Below are positions 1-7,023 of a stretch of DNA of 14,544 nt, in pieces (position 1 is the first letter of the stretch; each line of letters starts with the position of its first letter). The stretch is from positions 1 to 14,544 of the forward strand of contig CALVIK010000033.1 of the NCBI GenBank assembly GCA_944329545.1, written 5' to 3'. The notes beneath the pieces are model-generated. The model was not told the DNA's origin and searched no databases. It saw nothing but the letters and a program-made list of their open reading frames with translations. This DNA comes from an uncultured Bacilli bacterium (GTDB taxonomy: Bacteria; Bacillota_I; Bacilli_A; RF39; UBA660). Both the position numbers and the translations under genes were made by a program.

Positions 1-120
1 AATCCAGTTAGTGCATGTTCTAACGGAAATAAAGAACCGGGAACAGTTTGCTCTTCATCAGTAAGTGATGGCTCTATTGTATCAAGTTGTACAACTATTA
101 CTATTACTTATGTAAATTAA
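1..120 (+). CDS. C-terminal fragment of an unidentified, probably exported protein
   Basis: Frame 1 is open from the window edge to a TAA at 118-120 and gives the last 39 residues of a protein whose start lies outside the window. The tail is rich in Ser, Thr, Val and Gly, contains three cysteines (residues 6, 17 and 30 of the fragment) and ends in an alternating beta-like stretch, TITITYVN. That composition suits an extracellular or surface protein, but no family can be recognised from so little. A hairpin with a T8 run follows four bases after the stop, which supports a real plus-strand gene end. The next gene is convergent. Confidence 0.6.
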   Translation, partial: NPVSACSNGNKEPGTVCSSSVSDGSIVSSCTTITITYVN

Positions 121-124
121 AAAT

Positions 125-148
125 TGGTTATTATTAACCATTTTTTTT
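125..148 (+). terminator. Rho-independent terminator of the upstream partial gene
   Basis: TGGTTA (125-130) pairs with TAACCA (135-140) around a TTAT loop, followed by eight T (141-148). It lies directly behind the stop of the plus-strand fragment. The stem is short, but the T run and position are typical. Confidence 0.65.
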
Positions 149-167
149 ATACTCTATTTTAGTGTAT

Positions 168-202
168 AAAAAATAAGAAGAATTATCTATTCTCCTTATT
201 TT
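168..202 (-). terminator. Terminator of the peptidoglycan hydrolase gene
   Basis: AAAATAAG (170-177) pairs with CTTATTTT (195-202), and AGAAT (179-183) with ATTCT (189-193), around a five-base loop with one A/C mismatch. Read on the minus strand the hairpin ends in a run of six T. The stem contains the TAA stop of the hydrolase (196-198). Confidence 0.7.
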
Positions 203-3200
203 ACAGTCATTTCTATTCTATTACCGCTATTGTAGTTAATACTAAACGTGTATTCTTTACCATCAATTGTAGCTTTGACACCATCTAAACTTCTATTTAA
301 TTTTTCAGTAAATTCATAAATATCAGTAATATTAGATGTTGTAGTTATATAAATTATATATTCACCTTTAGGAATATCAGACAAGTCAATATTCGCATCA
401 TACCAAGCTCTAGTTTTATCTAAACCATCATCTTCAGGTAAAACAGCGGTATAATCGCCATTAGTAATACTTCCTAAATCTTTAGTATATGTTTCGAATG
501 TTTCTTTATTTTCAAATATTATTTTTCTACTAATATTGTTTCCTGATGATAAATCAGCACCATATGAATATGATAAGCCCTTTAAATGTAAAGTATTATC
601 TTCATTAAATTCAAATTTTGTATATTTATCATATTGATTATAATATGATGAAGCTTCTTTTTCGGCAAGCATCTCATCACGAACAATTAATTCAACTGGG
701 CTACCATCATAACTATAATTACTTCTTATAACAACATTTTTATTGCCAGAATAACTACTATCTTGAGTTTTATATAATTTATTACTAATAATATTTTCTG
801 AATAATAATCTTCAGTAGATGACTTAATAGTCATTGTATAATTACCTTGTGGTAAATCATCCAAATCAATGTTTATTTTAAACCAAGAATAAGTATAATC
901 TTTACCATCTAAACTATAAATAGTTTTTGTCATTTCACTAGTATCAGTAATTCTTGTGGCTTCCTGCTCATAAGTTTGACCAGTATCGATATTCTTTAAG
1001 ATTAAAGTATATTTAATATCAGTATCTAATGTATTATCGATTCCTTGTATGGTGTTATAACCTTTTAATTGTAAATTACCGTCAACATCCTTTAGATAAT
1101 CCATGTAGAATAGGCCTTCGCCTTCTTCAACAACCTTTTCAGCTACAGTAACAGTAATTTCTTTAGTTGTTGTTTGTCCGGCTGTATCAGTTACTGAATA
1201 TTCTACTTTATAATCACCAATTGTATCTGTTTTCACTTCATTTTTCGTCACTTCAATACTGTTAGTTAAATCACCATCTTCATTATCAGTTGCCGTAACA
1301 CCATCCTTAGGATCAAAATCACTATTTAAATAAATTGTTTTATCTAAAGCATTAATTTCTGGTTTTTCATTATCAATAACAGTAATGGTTATTGTTTTAG
1401 TTATTTCTTTACCATCTTCGGTGGTTATTTTATAAGTAACTTCATACTTTCCTTTTTCGTTGGTGTCGACATCACTTTCATAAGTAACCTGTTCAGTTAT
1501 ATCATTGTTATTGCCATCAGTCGCTGTTACACCTTCCATTGGATCAAAATCAGTATATTGAGCGACTTCTCTATCGCTTGCATTAATAATCGGATCATTT
1601 TCACCTTCAACAGTAATGGTAACTGTTTTAGTTGCTGAAAAGTTACTACTGTCAGTCACCTTATAAGTAACTTCATATTCACCATTTTCACTAGTATTAA
1701 CTTCACCATCATAAGTAATTTCACTAGTTAAAGTACCGTCTTCCGTATCAGTGGCACTAACACCATCCATATAATCAAAATCATCATTTAATGCAATTGT
1801 TTTATCGCTAGCACTGATAACTGGCTGACTATTAGTAATGTTAAAATCACTTACTTTAACATAACCATATTGATAATTATTACTATCAGTATATATTTTA
1901 TAAAAGTCCCCTTCCCGATCAATAACATTTACCGGAACATTGTAAACTTCAAAACTAGCATTACTATTACGCATTGTATATATTGGCGTTTTAGTACTAG
2001 CGTCTTTATAAACAACAATATTAGCTTTACCAAATTTACTAACAGCTATAGTGTTTGATTTATAGTCTTTCATCCCATTAGTATTTTTATCAGTTATATA
2101 AGCATTAGCTGCCGCTTTTTCTCCAGAAAGTGGATCTGATGCGTATTTAACCGCTCTACCGCTTCCTTTGGTACCTTGATGAGAACCAAAATAATATGAA
2201 GCCCCAGCCGTCGCATAACTACCTAAATAATTTTTCGCATAATCAATAATAGAATCTTTAATACTAGCATATGATCTAGCACAGTCAAATGGGCATGAAT
2301 CATAAGCCCCATAACCAAATAAATTATTTTTTTCAAGGGCTAGCTTACTAGTACCACTCGCACTTTCGGTTTTAGCTAAAGAAAACATCGATAAAGCATT
2401 AACCCCATACATTTCTTCTACTTCTTTAAAAACTTTACCAGAACCATACATTTTAGAACTTTTATTTGTTATTTGTTTATCTAAATCAGCAGCTGTAGCT
2501 TTAGTAACCGTTTTAGCTGGGACATATAAATAATATGGATAATTAGGATTATCTTTATTTAAGGCGTTTTTATAAGTGTTACTGCGATAATCATCAAGCA
2601 TTGAAGTTAAACTAGTATATAAGTAAATTCCTCCATCGAAACTATAATAATGTGCGCCAACACTTAAATATGTTGGGCTTGGCCCTAAATTAGTAAAATA
2701 ATCTGATTCTGCTGTGCCGGTATGATAAGCAAACCGGTGCAGTAAATTACCATTACCATAGCGATAATAATATGTATTTAAACTATTACCCGTAGTTTCT
2801 TTAAGCCACTCAGGATCACCAGCAACCCAGCCATCTTTATCATTATAAGAAATTTTATACCAAGTATAACCACCTGATGTTTGTTTACTAGTATATGCAA
2901 ATAAGCAGCCCTTACAAGTAATAGCGCCAATACTAGAATAACCAGTCCCTGGACCTGAACGGAAATTTAAACCACTTGCATTTAATTCGATCATATTAGC
3001 TGAATATAAAGAAATTGGCGTAATCGTTCCCGCACTAGCCGTTATCCACCCCTTAAATCCATTAACCATTATTTGTACCATATTTTTACTCTCATTATAA
3101 TCAATAAAAGCTGTATCTAACATACTAGAAGGATTAATATAAGTATAAGCACTACTATCATTTATATCTTGATAGACATTAAAAGTCCCTGTTGAAGGTT

Positions 3201-3468
3201 TTAATTTAAAAATTGCATATTTTGAATTAATAACTTTGCCATTTTTATAAACGGTTGCTACACTAGTACTAGTAGAATTTTGTTTATTCATTGCATTTAC
3301 CGCATCTTGATAATTAGAATATGAACCAACAGTCTTATTACCAGCTGTACCAGAAACCATGACTACTGAATAAGCGCCAGCCGCACTTGCTTTAATCGGT
3401 GGTACAAATGGTCCAAGAAAAGCTAAAGTAATTAATGCCGACATTAATAAATACAATCCTTTTTTCAT
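196..3468 (-). CDS. Secreted multidomain peptidoglycan hydrolase (GH73-like glucosaminidase with SH3, Ig-like and novel C-terminal modules)
   Basis: Predicted exported wall lytic enzyme of 1090 residues that would cleave the glycan strand. Seen in order: signal peptide (about 1-30, MKKGLYLL then a hydrophobic core and an ASA cleavage site); an N-terminal region; an SH3b-like domain (about 160-220, LNFRSGPGTGYSSIG... DGWVAG); the catalytic region (about 225-485) with AKTESASGTS, giving candidate catalytic Glu at about 368, then NNLFGYGAYDS; a second SH3-like stretch (about 485-545); three Ig-like DUF5011-type repeats (about 548-620, 625-697, 702-775); and two copies of a C-terminal module of about 145 residues. 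There is no LPXTG or transmembrane anchor, so wall retention probably relies on the repeats. The start is the ATG at 3468, with AGGAGG at 3477-3482 eight bases upstream; an in-frame GTG at 3477 lies inside that ribosome site and is rejected. Its only cysteines form two close pairs (about 185/188 and 392/396). The glucosaminidase assignment is by motif and is good; the exact bond cut is inferred. Confidence 0.88.
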   Translation of the reverse strand: MKKGLYLLMSALITLAFLGPFVPPIKASAAGAYSVVMVSGTAGNKTVGSYSNYQDAVNAMNKQNSTSTSVATVYKNGKVINSKYAIFKLKPSTGTFNVYQDINDSSAYTYINPSSMLDTAFIDYNESKNMVQIMVNGFKGWITASAGTITPISLYSANMIELNASGLNFRSGPGTGYSSIGAITCKGCLFAYTSKQTSGGYTWYKISYNDKDGWVAGDPEWLKETTGNSLNTYYYRYGNGNLLHRFAYHTGTAESDYFTNLGPSPTYLSVGAHYYSFDGGIYLYTSLTSMLDDYRSNTYKNALNKDNPNYPYYLYVPAKTVTKATAADLDKQITNKSSKMYGSGKVFKEVEEMYGVNALSMFSLAKTESASGTSKLALEKNNLFGYGAYDSCPFDCARSYASIKDSIIDYAKNYLGSYATAGASYYFGSHQGTKGSGRAVKYASDPLSGEKAAANAYITDKNTNGMKDYKSNTIAVSKFGKANIVVYKDASTKTPIYTMRNSNASFEVYNVPVNVIDREGDFYKIYTDSNNYQYGYVKVSDFNITNSQPVISASDKTIALNDDFDYMDGVSATDTEDGTLTSEITYDGEVNTSENGEYEVTYKVTDSSNFSATKTVTITVEGENDPIINASDREVAQYTDFDPMEGVTATDGNNNDITEQVTYESDVDTNEKGKYEVTYKITTEDGKEITKTITITVIDNEKPEINALDKTIYLNSDFDPKDGVTATDNEDGDLTNSIEVTKNEVKTDTIGDYKVEYSVTDTAGQTTTKEITVTVAEKVVEEGEGLFYMDYLKDVDGNLQLKGYNTIQGIDNTLDTDIKYTLILKNIDTGQTYEQEATRITDTSEMTKTIYSLDGKDYTYSWFKINIDLDDLPQGNYTMTIKSSTEDYYSENIISNKLYKTQDSSYSGNKNVVIRSNYSYDGSPVELIVRDEMLAEKEASSYYNQYDKYTKFEFNEDNTLHLKGLSYSYGADLSSGNNISRKIIFENKETFETYTKDLGSITNGDYTAVLPEDDGLDKTRAWYDANIDLSDIPKGEYIIYITTTSNITDIYEFTEKLNRSLDGVKATIDGKEYTFSINYNSGNRIEMTVK

Positions 3469-3476
3469 CCAAACCA

Positions 3477-3482
3477 CCTCCT
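3477..3482 (-). promoter_or_regulatory. Ribosome binding site that fixes the hydrolase start
   Basis: AGGAGG on the minus strand, eight bases before the ATG at 3468. An in-frame GTG overlaps this site, so the longer reading with three extra residues (MVW) is very unlikely. Confidence 0.85.
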
Positions 3483-3497
3483 ATTTTTCTTAATTTT

Positions 3498-3526
3498 ATT
3501 ATAGCAAAAATAGTTGTCAAAAACAA
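3498..3526 (-). promoter_or_regulatory. Promoter of the hydrolase gene, extended -10
   Basis: On the minus strand a TATAAT (3498-3503) is preceded by TGC, an extended -10. Seventeen bases further upstream is TTGTTT (3521-3526), a weak -35. The -35 area lies inside the inverted repeat at 3514-3536, so a protein bound there would compete with RNA polymerase. Confidence 0.65.
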
Positions 3527-3536
3527 TAATTGACAA
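3514..3536. repeat. Inverted repeat TTGTCAA-N9-TTGACAA, candidate operator
   Basis: Perfect seven-base arms TTGTCAA (3514-3520) and TTGACAA (3530-3536) flank a nine-base AT spacer. It overlaps the -35 area of the minus-strand hydrolase promoter. A second site with the same half-site lies at 3554-3570. No known regulator is assigned. Confidence 0.5.
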
Positions 3537-3553
3537 ATTTCTTAAATCTATAT

Positions 3554-3570
3554 TTGTCAAAAGATGACAA
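3554..3570. repeat. Inverted repeat TTGTCA-N5-TGACAA, candidate operator
   Basis: Six-base arms TTGTCA (3554-3559) and TGACAA (3565-3570) around AAAGA. It sits just upstream of the -35 of the plus-strand phosphatidyltransferase promoter, where an activator or a shared repressor would bind. It uses the same half-site as the repeat at 3514-3536 with a different spacer. Confidence 0.5.
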
Positions 3571-3578
3571 GTAAATTA

Positions 3579-3607
3579 TTTACTTAATACTTAAACCGTG
3601 CTATAAT
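3579..3607 (+). promoter_or_regulatory. Promoter of the phosphatidyltransferase gene
   Basis: TTTACT (3579-3584), 17 bases, then TATAAT (3602-3607), preceded by TGC to form an extended -10. The predicted start of transcription is about 20 bases before the ATG at 3632. Confidence 0.75.
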
Positions 3608-3631
3608 AAAAGGCAAATTTTGAGGTGCTTT

Positions 3632-4396
3632 ATGAAACAAGAAAAAAATTTAATGAAATTATTTAAAGAAAGTTTGAAAAACAAAAGGACTTGGATTCCT
3701 AATTTACTAACTACATCAAGACTTGCCGGAACATTTATCATTCCTTCTTTATTTTTTAGTGGGAACTATATAGGAACTCTTTTAGCTGTTGTTTTCTTTT
3801 CCGCGACTGATTTTTTTGATGGGAGAATTGCCCGCAAATACAATGGTTTTAGCGAATTTGGAAGATTACTTGACCCTATCGTCGATAAAATATTTGCTAT
3901 CGGTCTTACTTTAGCCATTTTACCAAAATTTCCTTTAATTCTCATTAATTTAGTGCCAGAAACGGTTATTGCTTTTATTAATTCAAAATCATTTAAAGGA
4001 AATGGCAATCCTAAAAGTTCTATTTTAGGAAAATTAAAAACTTTTTTCCTTTTTCCAACTATCGGTTTATGCTATTTAAACTGTGCTTTTAATACAGAGC
4101 TTTTAAACATCTTAGCTGTTTTAGCATCGCTTAGTACCTTAGCTGTTCAAACTATAACCGCTTATGACTATCATAAAAAAGCCACTTTAAATAATATAAA
4201 AGTGGCCCCTTCAGAAGAAAATGAAGAAAAAGAAAAAAGTGATGAAAAAAGTAAAGAAAAAACTAATGAAAAACATTTAAGTAAAACGCTCACTAAAGAA
4301 GAAGAAATTAATTTATTATACGAAATAAAAGATGAATTAACTAAAGTAAAGCCAGAAGAAAAACCTAAAATTAAAACCATAAAAAAAAGTGACTAA
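3632..4396 (+). CDS. CDP-alcohol phosphatidyltransferase (PgsA-like) with a charged C-terminal tail
   Basis: Integral membrane enzyme, 254 residues, that moves a phosphatidyl group from CDP-diacylglycerol to an alcohol; in Bacillota this is most often glycerol-3-phosphate (PgsA, first step to phosphatidylglycerol). The full family signature is visible at 60-85: D60-FF-D63-G-RI-AR, eight residues, G, RLL-D81, PIV-D85. Hydrophobic segments surround it (about 33-58, 86-118, 137-150, 157-176). Residues from about 190 on are a tail of some 65 residues dominated by Lys and Glu, not part of the catalytic fold and longer than a usual PgsA. The start is the ATG at 3632 with GAGGTG at 3622-3627; a TTG at 3620 in the same frame is upstream of that site and rejected. 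The alcohol substrate cannot be told from sequence, so no gene symbol is given. It is divergent from the wall hydrolase and may share control with it. Confidence 0.88.
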   Translation: MKQEKNLMKLFKESLKNKRTWIPNLLTTSRLAGTFIIPSLFFSGNYIGTLLAVVFFSATDFFDGRIARKYNGFSEFGRLLDPIVDKIFAIGLTLAILPKFPLILINLVPETVIAFINSKSFKGNGNPKSSILGKLKTFFLFPTIGLCYLNCAFNTELLNILAVLASLSTLAVQTITAYDYHKKATLNNIKVAPSEENEEKEKSDEKSKEKTNEKHLSKTLTKEEEINLLYEIKDELTKVKPEEKPKIKTIKKSD

Positions 4397-4408
4397 CCAT
4401 CACTTTTT
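4384..4408. terminator. Bidirectional terminator between convergent genes
   Basis: AAAAAGTGA (4384-4392) pairs perfectly with TCACTTTTT (4400-4408) around CTAACCA. It contains the phosphatidyltransferase stop (TAA 4394-4396) and overlaps the rhomboid stop (4407-4409). The minus-strand reading has the longer T run (eight), the plus-strand reading five. Confidence 0.85.
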
Positions 4409-5537
4409 AAATGCCAAAAAATACCATATAAGAGAGGAAAATTATAAAAATTAAATATAATATCCAGCCATTTATTTTTTCAAAGGTTGTCGATTTATAT
4501 TTAACACCAACGGCCATTGTTGCTAATAAACCACCAATTAAGCCACCAATATGAGCCCAAATATCAATACCAGATATAAAGAAACCTAATAATAAGTTAA
4601 TAACAATTAAAGGAATAATTTGTGATTTGATAACTGTATCCAAATAAACCCTGTAATGATAACCAAAATATAAAAGTGAACCAAGTAACCCAAAAATAGC
4701 CCCAGAAGCACCGACGCTAAAGCCTGGACTCATAAATATTGAAAGCATACTTCCAGCAAGCCCGCTTAATAAATAAACTGCCAAAAATTTGCTTTTGCCT
4801 AAAAAACTTTCTAACTGCATACCAATAATGTATAAAGCATACATATTGAAAAGTAAATGAATTACTCCTGCGTGCAAAAAAATACCAGTAATTAAACGAT
4901 AAGGTTCTCCATGTGTTATAAAATAACGATTAACCGCAAAATCATTCATTAAATTAAAGACAAATGACAAGATGAAAACCAAAATATTAATAGCAATCAA
5001 AGCATAAGTAACAACTGGTTTTTTTATTCTAAACACATCTTCACTCATTTTCATATCACCTTCGTTTTTTTCATTAATATCTTTAGTTAGTTTCATAAAA
5101 AGTTCTAACCCTTTTTCTTTAAAAGTCATGTTTTGTTTAATATCAGGGAAAGAAGCTTCAATAAATTGATATTTATTTAAATCTTCTTCACTTTTTAAAT
5201 CAGCAAAGCGAATATTATTTTCATTAAATTCATCGATATTAACATTATCCCCTAAATTAACAAAAATACTTAAAGCATTCATTTTAAAAGATAGTGTTTT
5301 TTTCTTAATATCTTTCATTAATACTTTTGTTTTAAATAAATCTGTTTTAAATTGTTCATCATTATGAATATAGTCAGACACTATTCTAATTATTTTATAA
5401 TCTTCATTTAAGTTTTCTAACCAAATTTCGTTTTGAACACCTCTTATCATTATTGGGTTATATCCTCTTAAAGAAATAAAATAATGCAGTAATTTCATTA
5501 CTAATTCTTCGTTTTCACTTATAATAACTTGATTCAT
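4407..5537 (-). CDS. Rhomboid-family intramembrane serine protease with an N-terminal cytosolic domain (GluP-like)
   Basis: Membrane protease of 376 residues that cleaves transmembrane segments of other proteins. About 170 residues of soluble N-terminal domain precede the membrane part, as in B. subtilis GluP (YqgP). The rhomboid core is complete: H222, the H227-LLF-N231 motif, GASG with nucleophile S278, and AHIGG with H329 as its partner. Hydrophobic segments lie at about 176-197, 213-240, 250-269, 277-294, 305-322, 328-344 and 357-375. Unlike GluP it ends right after the last membrane segment and has no C-terminal TPR region. AGGAGG lies five bases before the ATG and abuts the end of rluD (gap nine bases), so it is the last gene of the lspA operon. 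The family is certain; the substrate is unknown, with membrane-protein quality control a reasonable inference from GluP. Confidence 0.92.
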   Translation of the reverse strand: MNQVIISENEELVMKLLHYFISLRGYNPIMIRGVQNEIWLENLNEDYKIIRIVSDYIHNDEQFKTDLFKTKVLMKDIKKKTLSFKMNALSIFVNLGDNVNIDEFNENNIRFADLKSEEDLNKYQFIEASFPDIKQNMTFKEKGLELFMKLTKDINEKNEGDMKMSEDVFRIKKPVVTYALIAINILVFILSFVFNLMNDFAVNRYFITHGEPYRLITGIFLHAGVIHLLFNMYALYIIGMQLESFLGKSKFLAVYLLSGLAGSMLSIFMSPGFSVGASGAIFGLLGSLLYFGYHYRVYLDTVIKSQIIPLIVINLLLGFFISGIDIWAHIGGLIGGLLATMAVGVKYKSTTFEKINGWILYLIFIIFLSYMVFFGI

Positions 5538-5546
5538 AAAACCTCC

Positions 5547-6425
5547 TTATTCAAATTTCTTTAATATATTGGTAAAACATACTGGAAGTTCACAATTAAA
5601 TTCCATATACTTACCGGTTTTGGGATGAACAAAACCTAAAGTTTGCGCGTGTAAACATTGCCCAGTATCGTCAATTACTTTTCTTTTACCATAAACATTA
5701 TCATTAACAACCGGATGACCAATATAAGCCATATGCACTCTTATTTGATGCGTTCTTCCTGTTTCAAGTTTTAACTCAATTAATGTGGCTTTTTTATATC
5801 TTTTTAGCACTTTAAAATGCGTAATAGCTTTTTTACCATCTGCTATAACAGCCATTTTTTTACGATCGCTAGTACTTCTGCCAATAGGGGCATCGATAAG
5901 ACCAGTATCATTGGGAATAACCCCCCAAACTAAAGCAACATATTTTCGCGTAATCGTTTTTTCTTCTAACTGTTTGGCCAAAGATTCATGTGCTTTATTA
6001 TTTTTAGCTACCATTAAAAGTCCAGTTGTATATGCATCAATTCGGTGAACGATTCCTGGCCGAACTTCACCATTAACATTGCTTAAATTAGTGTGATATA
6101 AAAGGCCATTTACTAAAGTATGTTGATAATTACCCGCCCCAGGATGAACCACTACCCCATTAGCTTTATTAACAACAATAACATCTTCATCCTCGTAAAC
6201 AATGTCTAAAGTCATTTTTTCTGGGGTAACATCCGTATTAGTATTTTTATGGTTAACCGTTACAACATCACCTGTTTTAACTAAAAAACCAGCTTTAACA
6301 ACTTTATCATTAACTAACACTTCACCATTTTTAATCATTTTACTTATTTGGTTACGACTTTCATCCATCATATCTGTTAAAAAATTATCTAACCTAATTT
6401 CATCATTTTGAACTTTGTACTGCAT
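5547..6425 (-). CDS. rluD: RluA/RluD-family 23S rRNA pseudouridine synthase
   Basis: Cytosolic enzyme of 292 residues that isomerises uridine in structured RNA, most likely the large-subunit rRNA. An S4 RNA-binding domain spans about 11-58 (RLDNFLTDMM... ISKMIKNGEVLVN). The catalytic motif is GIVHRIDAYTTGLL with the nucleophilic Asp at 130, followed by VAKN; a later conserved element is ETGRTHQIRVHM (221-232). Most relatives read HRLDKDTSG/TTG, so Ala and Tyr at 131-132 are departures next to the active site. The start is the ATG at 6425, seven bases after AAGGTG; the in-frame GTG at 6434 lies within that site. The gene begins inside the 3' end of lspA (23 bases of overlap), implying translational coupling. 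The lspA-rluD order matches lspA-ylyB of Bacillus. The exact target uridines are not predictable, so the symbol marks the family only. Confidence 0.9.
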   Translation of the reverse strand: MQYKVQNDEIRLDNFLTDMMDESRNQISKMIKNGEVLVNDKVVKAGFLVKTGDVVTVNHKNTNTDVTPEKMTLDIVYEDEDVIVVNKANGVVVHPGAGNYQHTLVNGLLYHTNLSNVNGEVRPGIVHRIDAYTTGLLMVAKNNKAHESLAKQLEEKTITRKYVALVWGVIPNDTGLIDAPIGRSTSDRKKMAVIADGKKAITHFKVLKRYKKATLIELKLETGRTHQIRVHMAYIGHPVVNDNVYGKRKVIDDTGQCLHAQTLGFVHPKTGKYMEFNCELPVCFTNILKKFE

Positions 6426-6867
6426 GCTTATCACCTTTTAAAATATTAATTATCAGTATAATTATTGATATAACAATACATATATCAGCAAAATTAAAAA
6501 CTGGAAAATTAATGAAGCTGAAATTCAAATAATCGATAACATAACCATAAATAATTCTATCAATTAAATTACCAATTATGCCCCCTAGTAAAATACCATA
6601 AGTTATTTGCATAAAGTTACTTAATTTTTGGTCTTTAATAAAGAAAAAATAAATAATGCCAATAACAATAAACGATAAAATAATTAAAAATAAAGTGTTA
6701 GAACTAAAAAGACTAAAAGCAGCTCCTGTATTAGTAACTAAAGTAATAGAAAAAATATTATCAATAATACTTATGCCATCACCTATATCTAAATTACTTA
6801 AGCAAACCAATTTAATTATTCTATCAATTATTATACATATTATCATTGGTAAAATAATTTTCTTCAT
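6403..6867 (-). CDS. lspA: Lipoprotein signal peptidase (signal peptidase II)
   Basis: Membrane aspartyl protease of 154 residues that removes the signal peptide from prolipoproteins after lipid attachment; normal length for the family. Four hydrophobic segments are visible (about 4-22, 58-77, 88-106, 124-143). Conserved blocks are present: NTGAAFS (46-52), GNLIDR with catalytic D103, and FNFADI with catalytic D128. It starts at the ATG at 6867 with AGGTGAT upstream; the in-frame GTG at 6876 is part of that ribosome site. It ends in TGA at 6403-6405 inside the rluD start, and leads an operon with rluD and the rhomboid protease. Its promoter lies so close that the leader is only about a dozen bases long. 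Confidence 0.95.
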   Translation of the reverse strand: MKKIILPMIICIIIDRIIKLVCLSNLDIGDGISIIDNIFSITLVTNTGAAFSLFSSNTLFLIILSFIVIGIIYFFFIKDQKLSNFMQITYGILLGGIIGNLIDRIIYGYVIDYLNFSFINFPVFNFADICIVISIIILIINILKGDKHAVQSSK

Positions 6868-6884
6868 TAAAATCACCTGGTGCT

Positions 6885-6893
6885 ATTATATCA
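6885..6893 (-). promoter_or_regulatory. Extended -10 promoter of the lspA-rluD-rhomboid operon
   Basis: On the minus strand TGATATAAT (TATAAT at 6885-6890) has the TGn extension, and no good -35 is seen 16-18 bases upstream. Transcription would begin near 6878, essentially at the ribosome site (AGGTG 6874-6878), so the 5' leader would be very short. Confidence 0.55.
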
Positions 6894-6986
6894 AATTTTC
6901 TTAAAAATTACTACTAATAATTAAAAACACTACCATAATACATATTTTAAATTTTTCTATGCTTGATTTAATGTTTCAAAAGTATT

Positions 6987-7023
6987 AAAAAAATAGTAAA
7001 TTATTTTAAATATTTATTTACTA
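6987..7023 (-). terminator. AT-rich terminator of the degenerate kinase gene
   Basis: TAGTAAAT (6994-7001) pairs with ATTTACTA (7016-7023) around a 14-base AT loop, followed on the minus strand by seven T (6987-6993). The stem and loop include the last codons and the stop. The low GC of the stem makes it weaker than the others in the window. The rest of the gap (6894-6986) shows no gene. Confidence 0.5.

Noticed and set aside
1870..3400. Possibility that the hydrolase is a mobile or recently acquired gene
   Set aside because: Base composition, ribosome site, promoter type and terminator style match the neighbours, and no integrase, repeat or insertion-sequence end is present.
4171..4380. A minus-strand open frame rich in Ser and Leu opposite the phosphatidyltransferase tail
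   Set aside because: It is the complement of the Lys/Glu low-complexity codons (GAA and AAA read as TTC and TTT) and has no start signals.
5785..6411. Two plus-strand open frames opposite the pseudouridine synthase
   Set aside because: They are antisense to a well-conserved enzyme, have no ribosome site or promoter, and match no recognisable family.
6894..6993. Small RNA or short gene in the gap between lspA and the kinase gene
   Set aside because: There is no open frame with a ribosome site and no GC-rich stem apart from the kinase terminator; it is plain AT-rich spacer.
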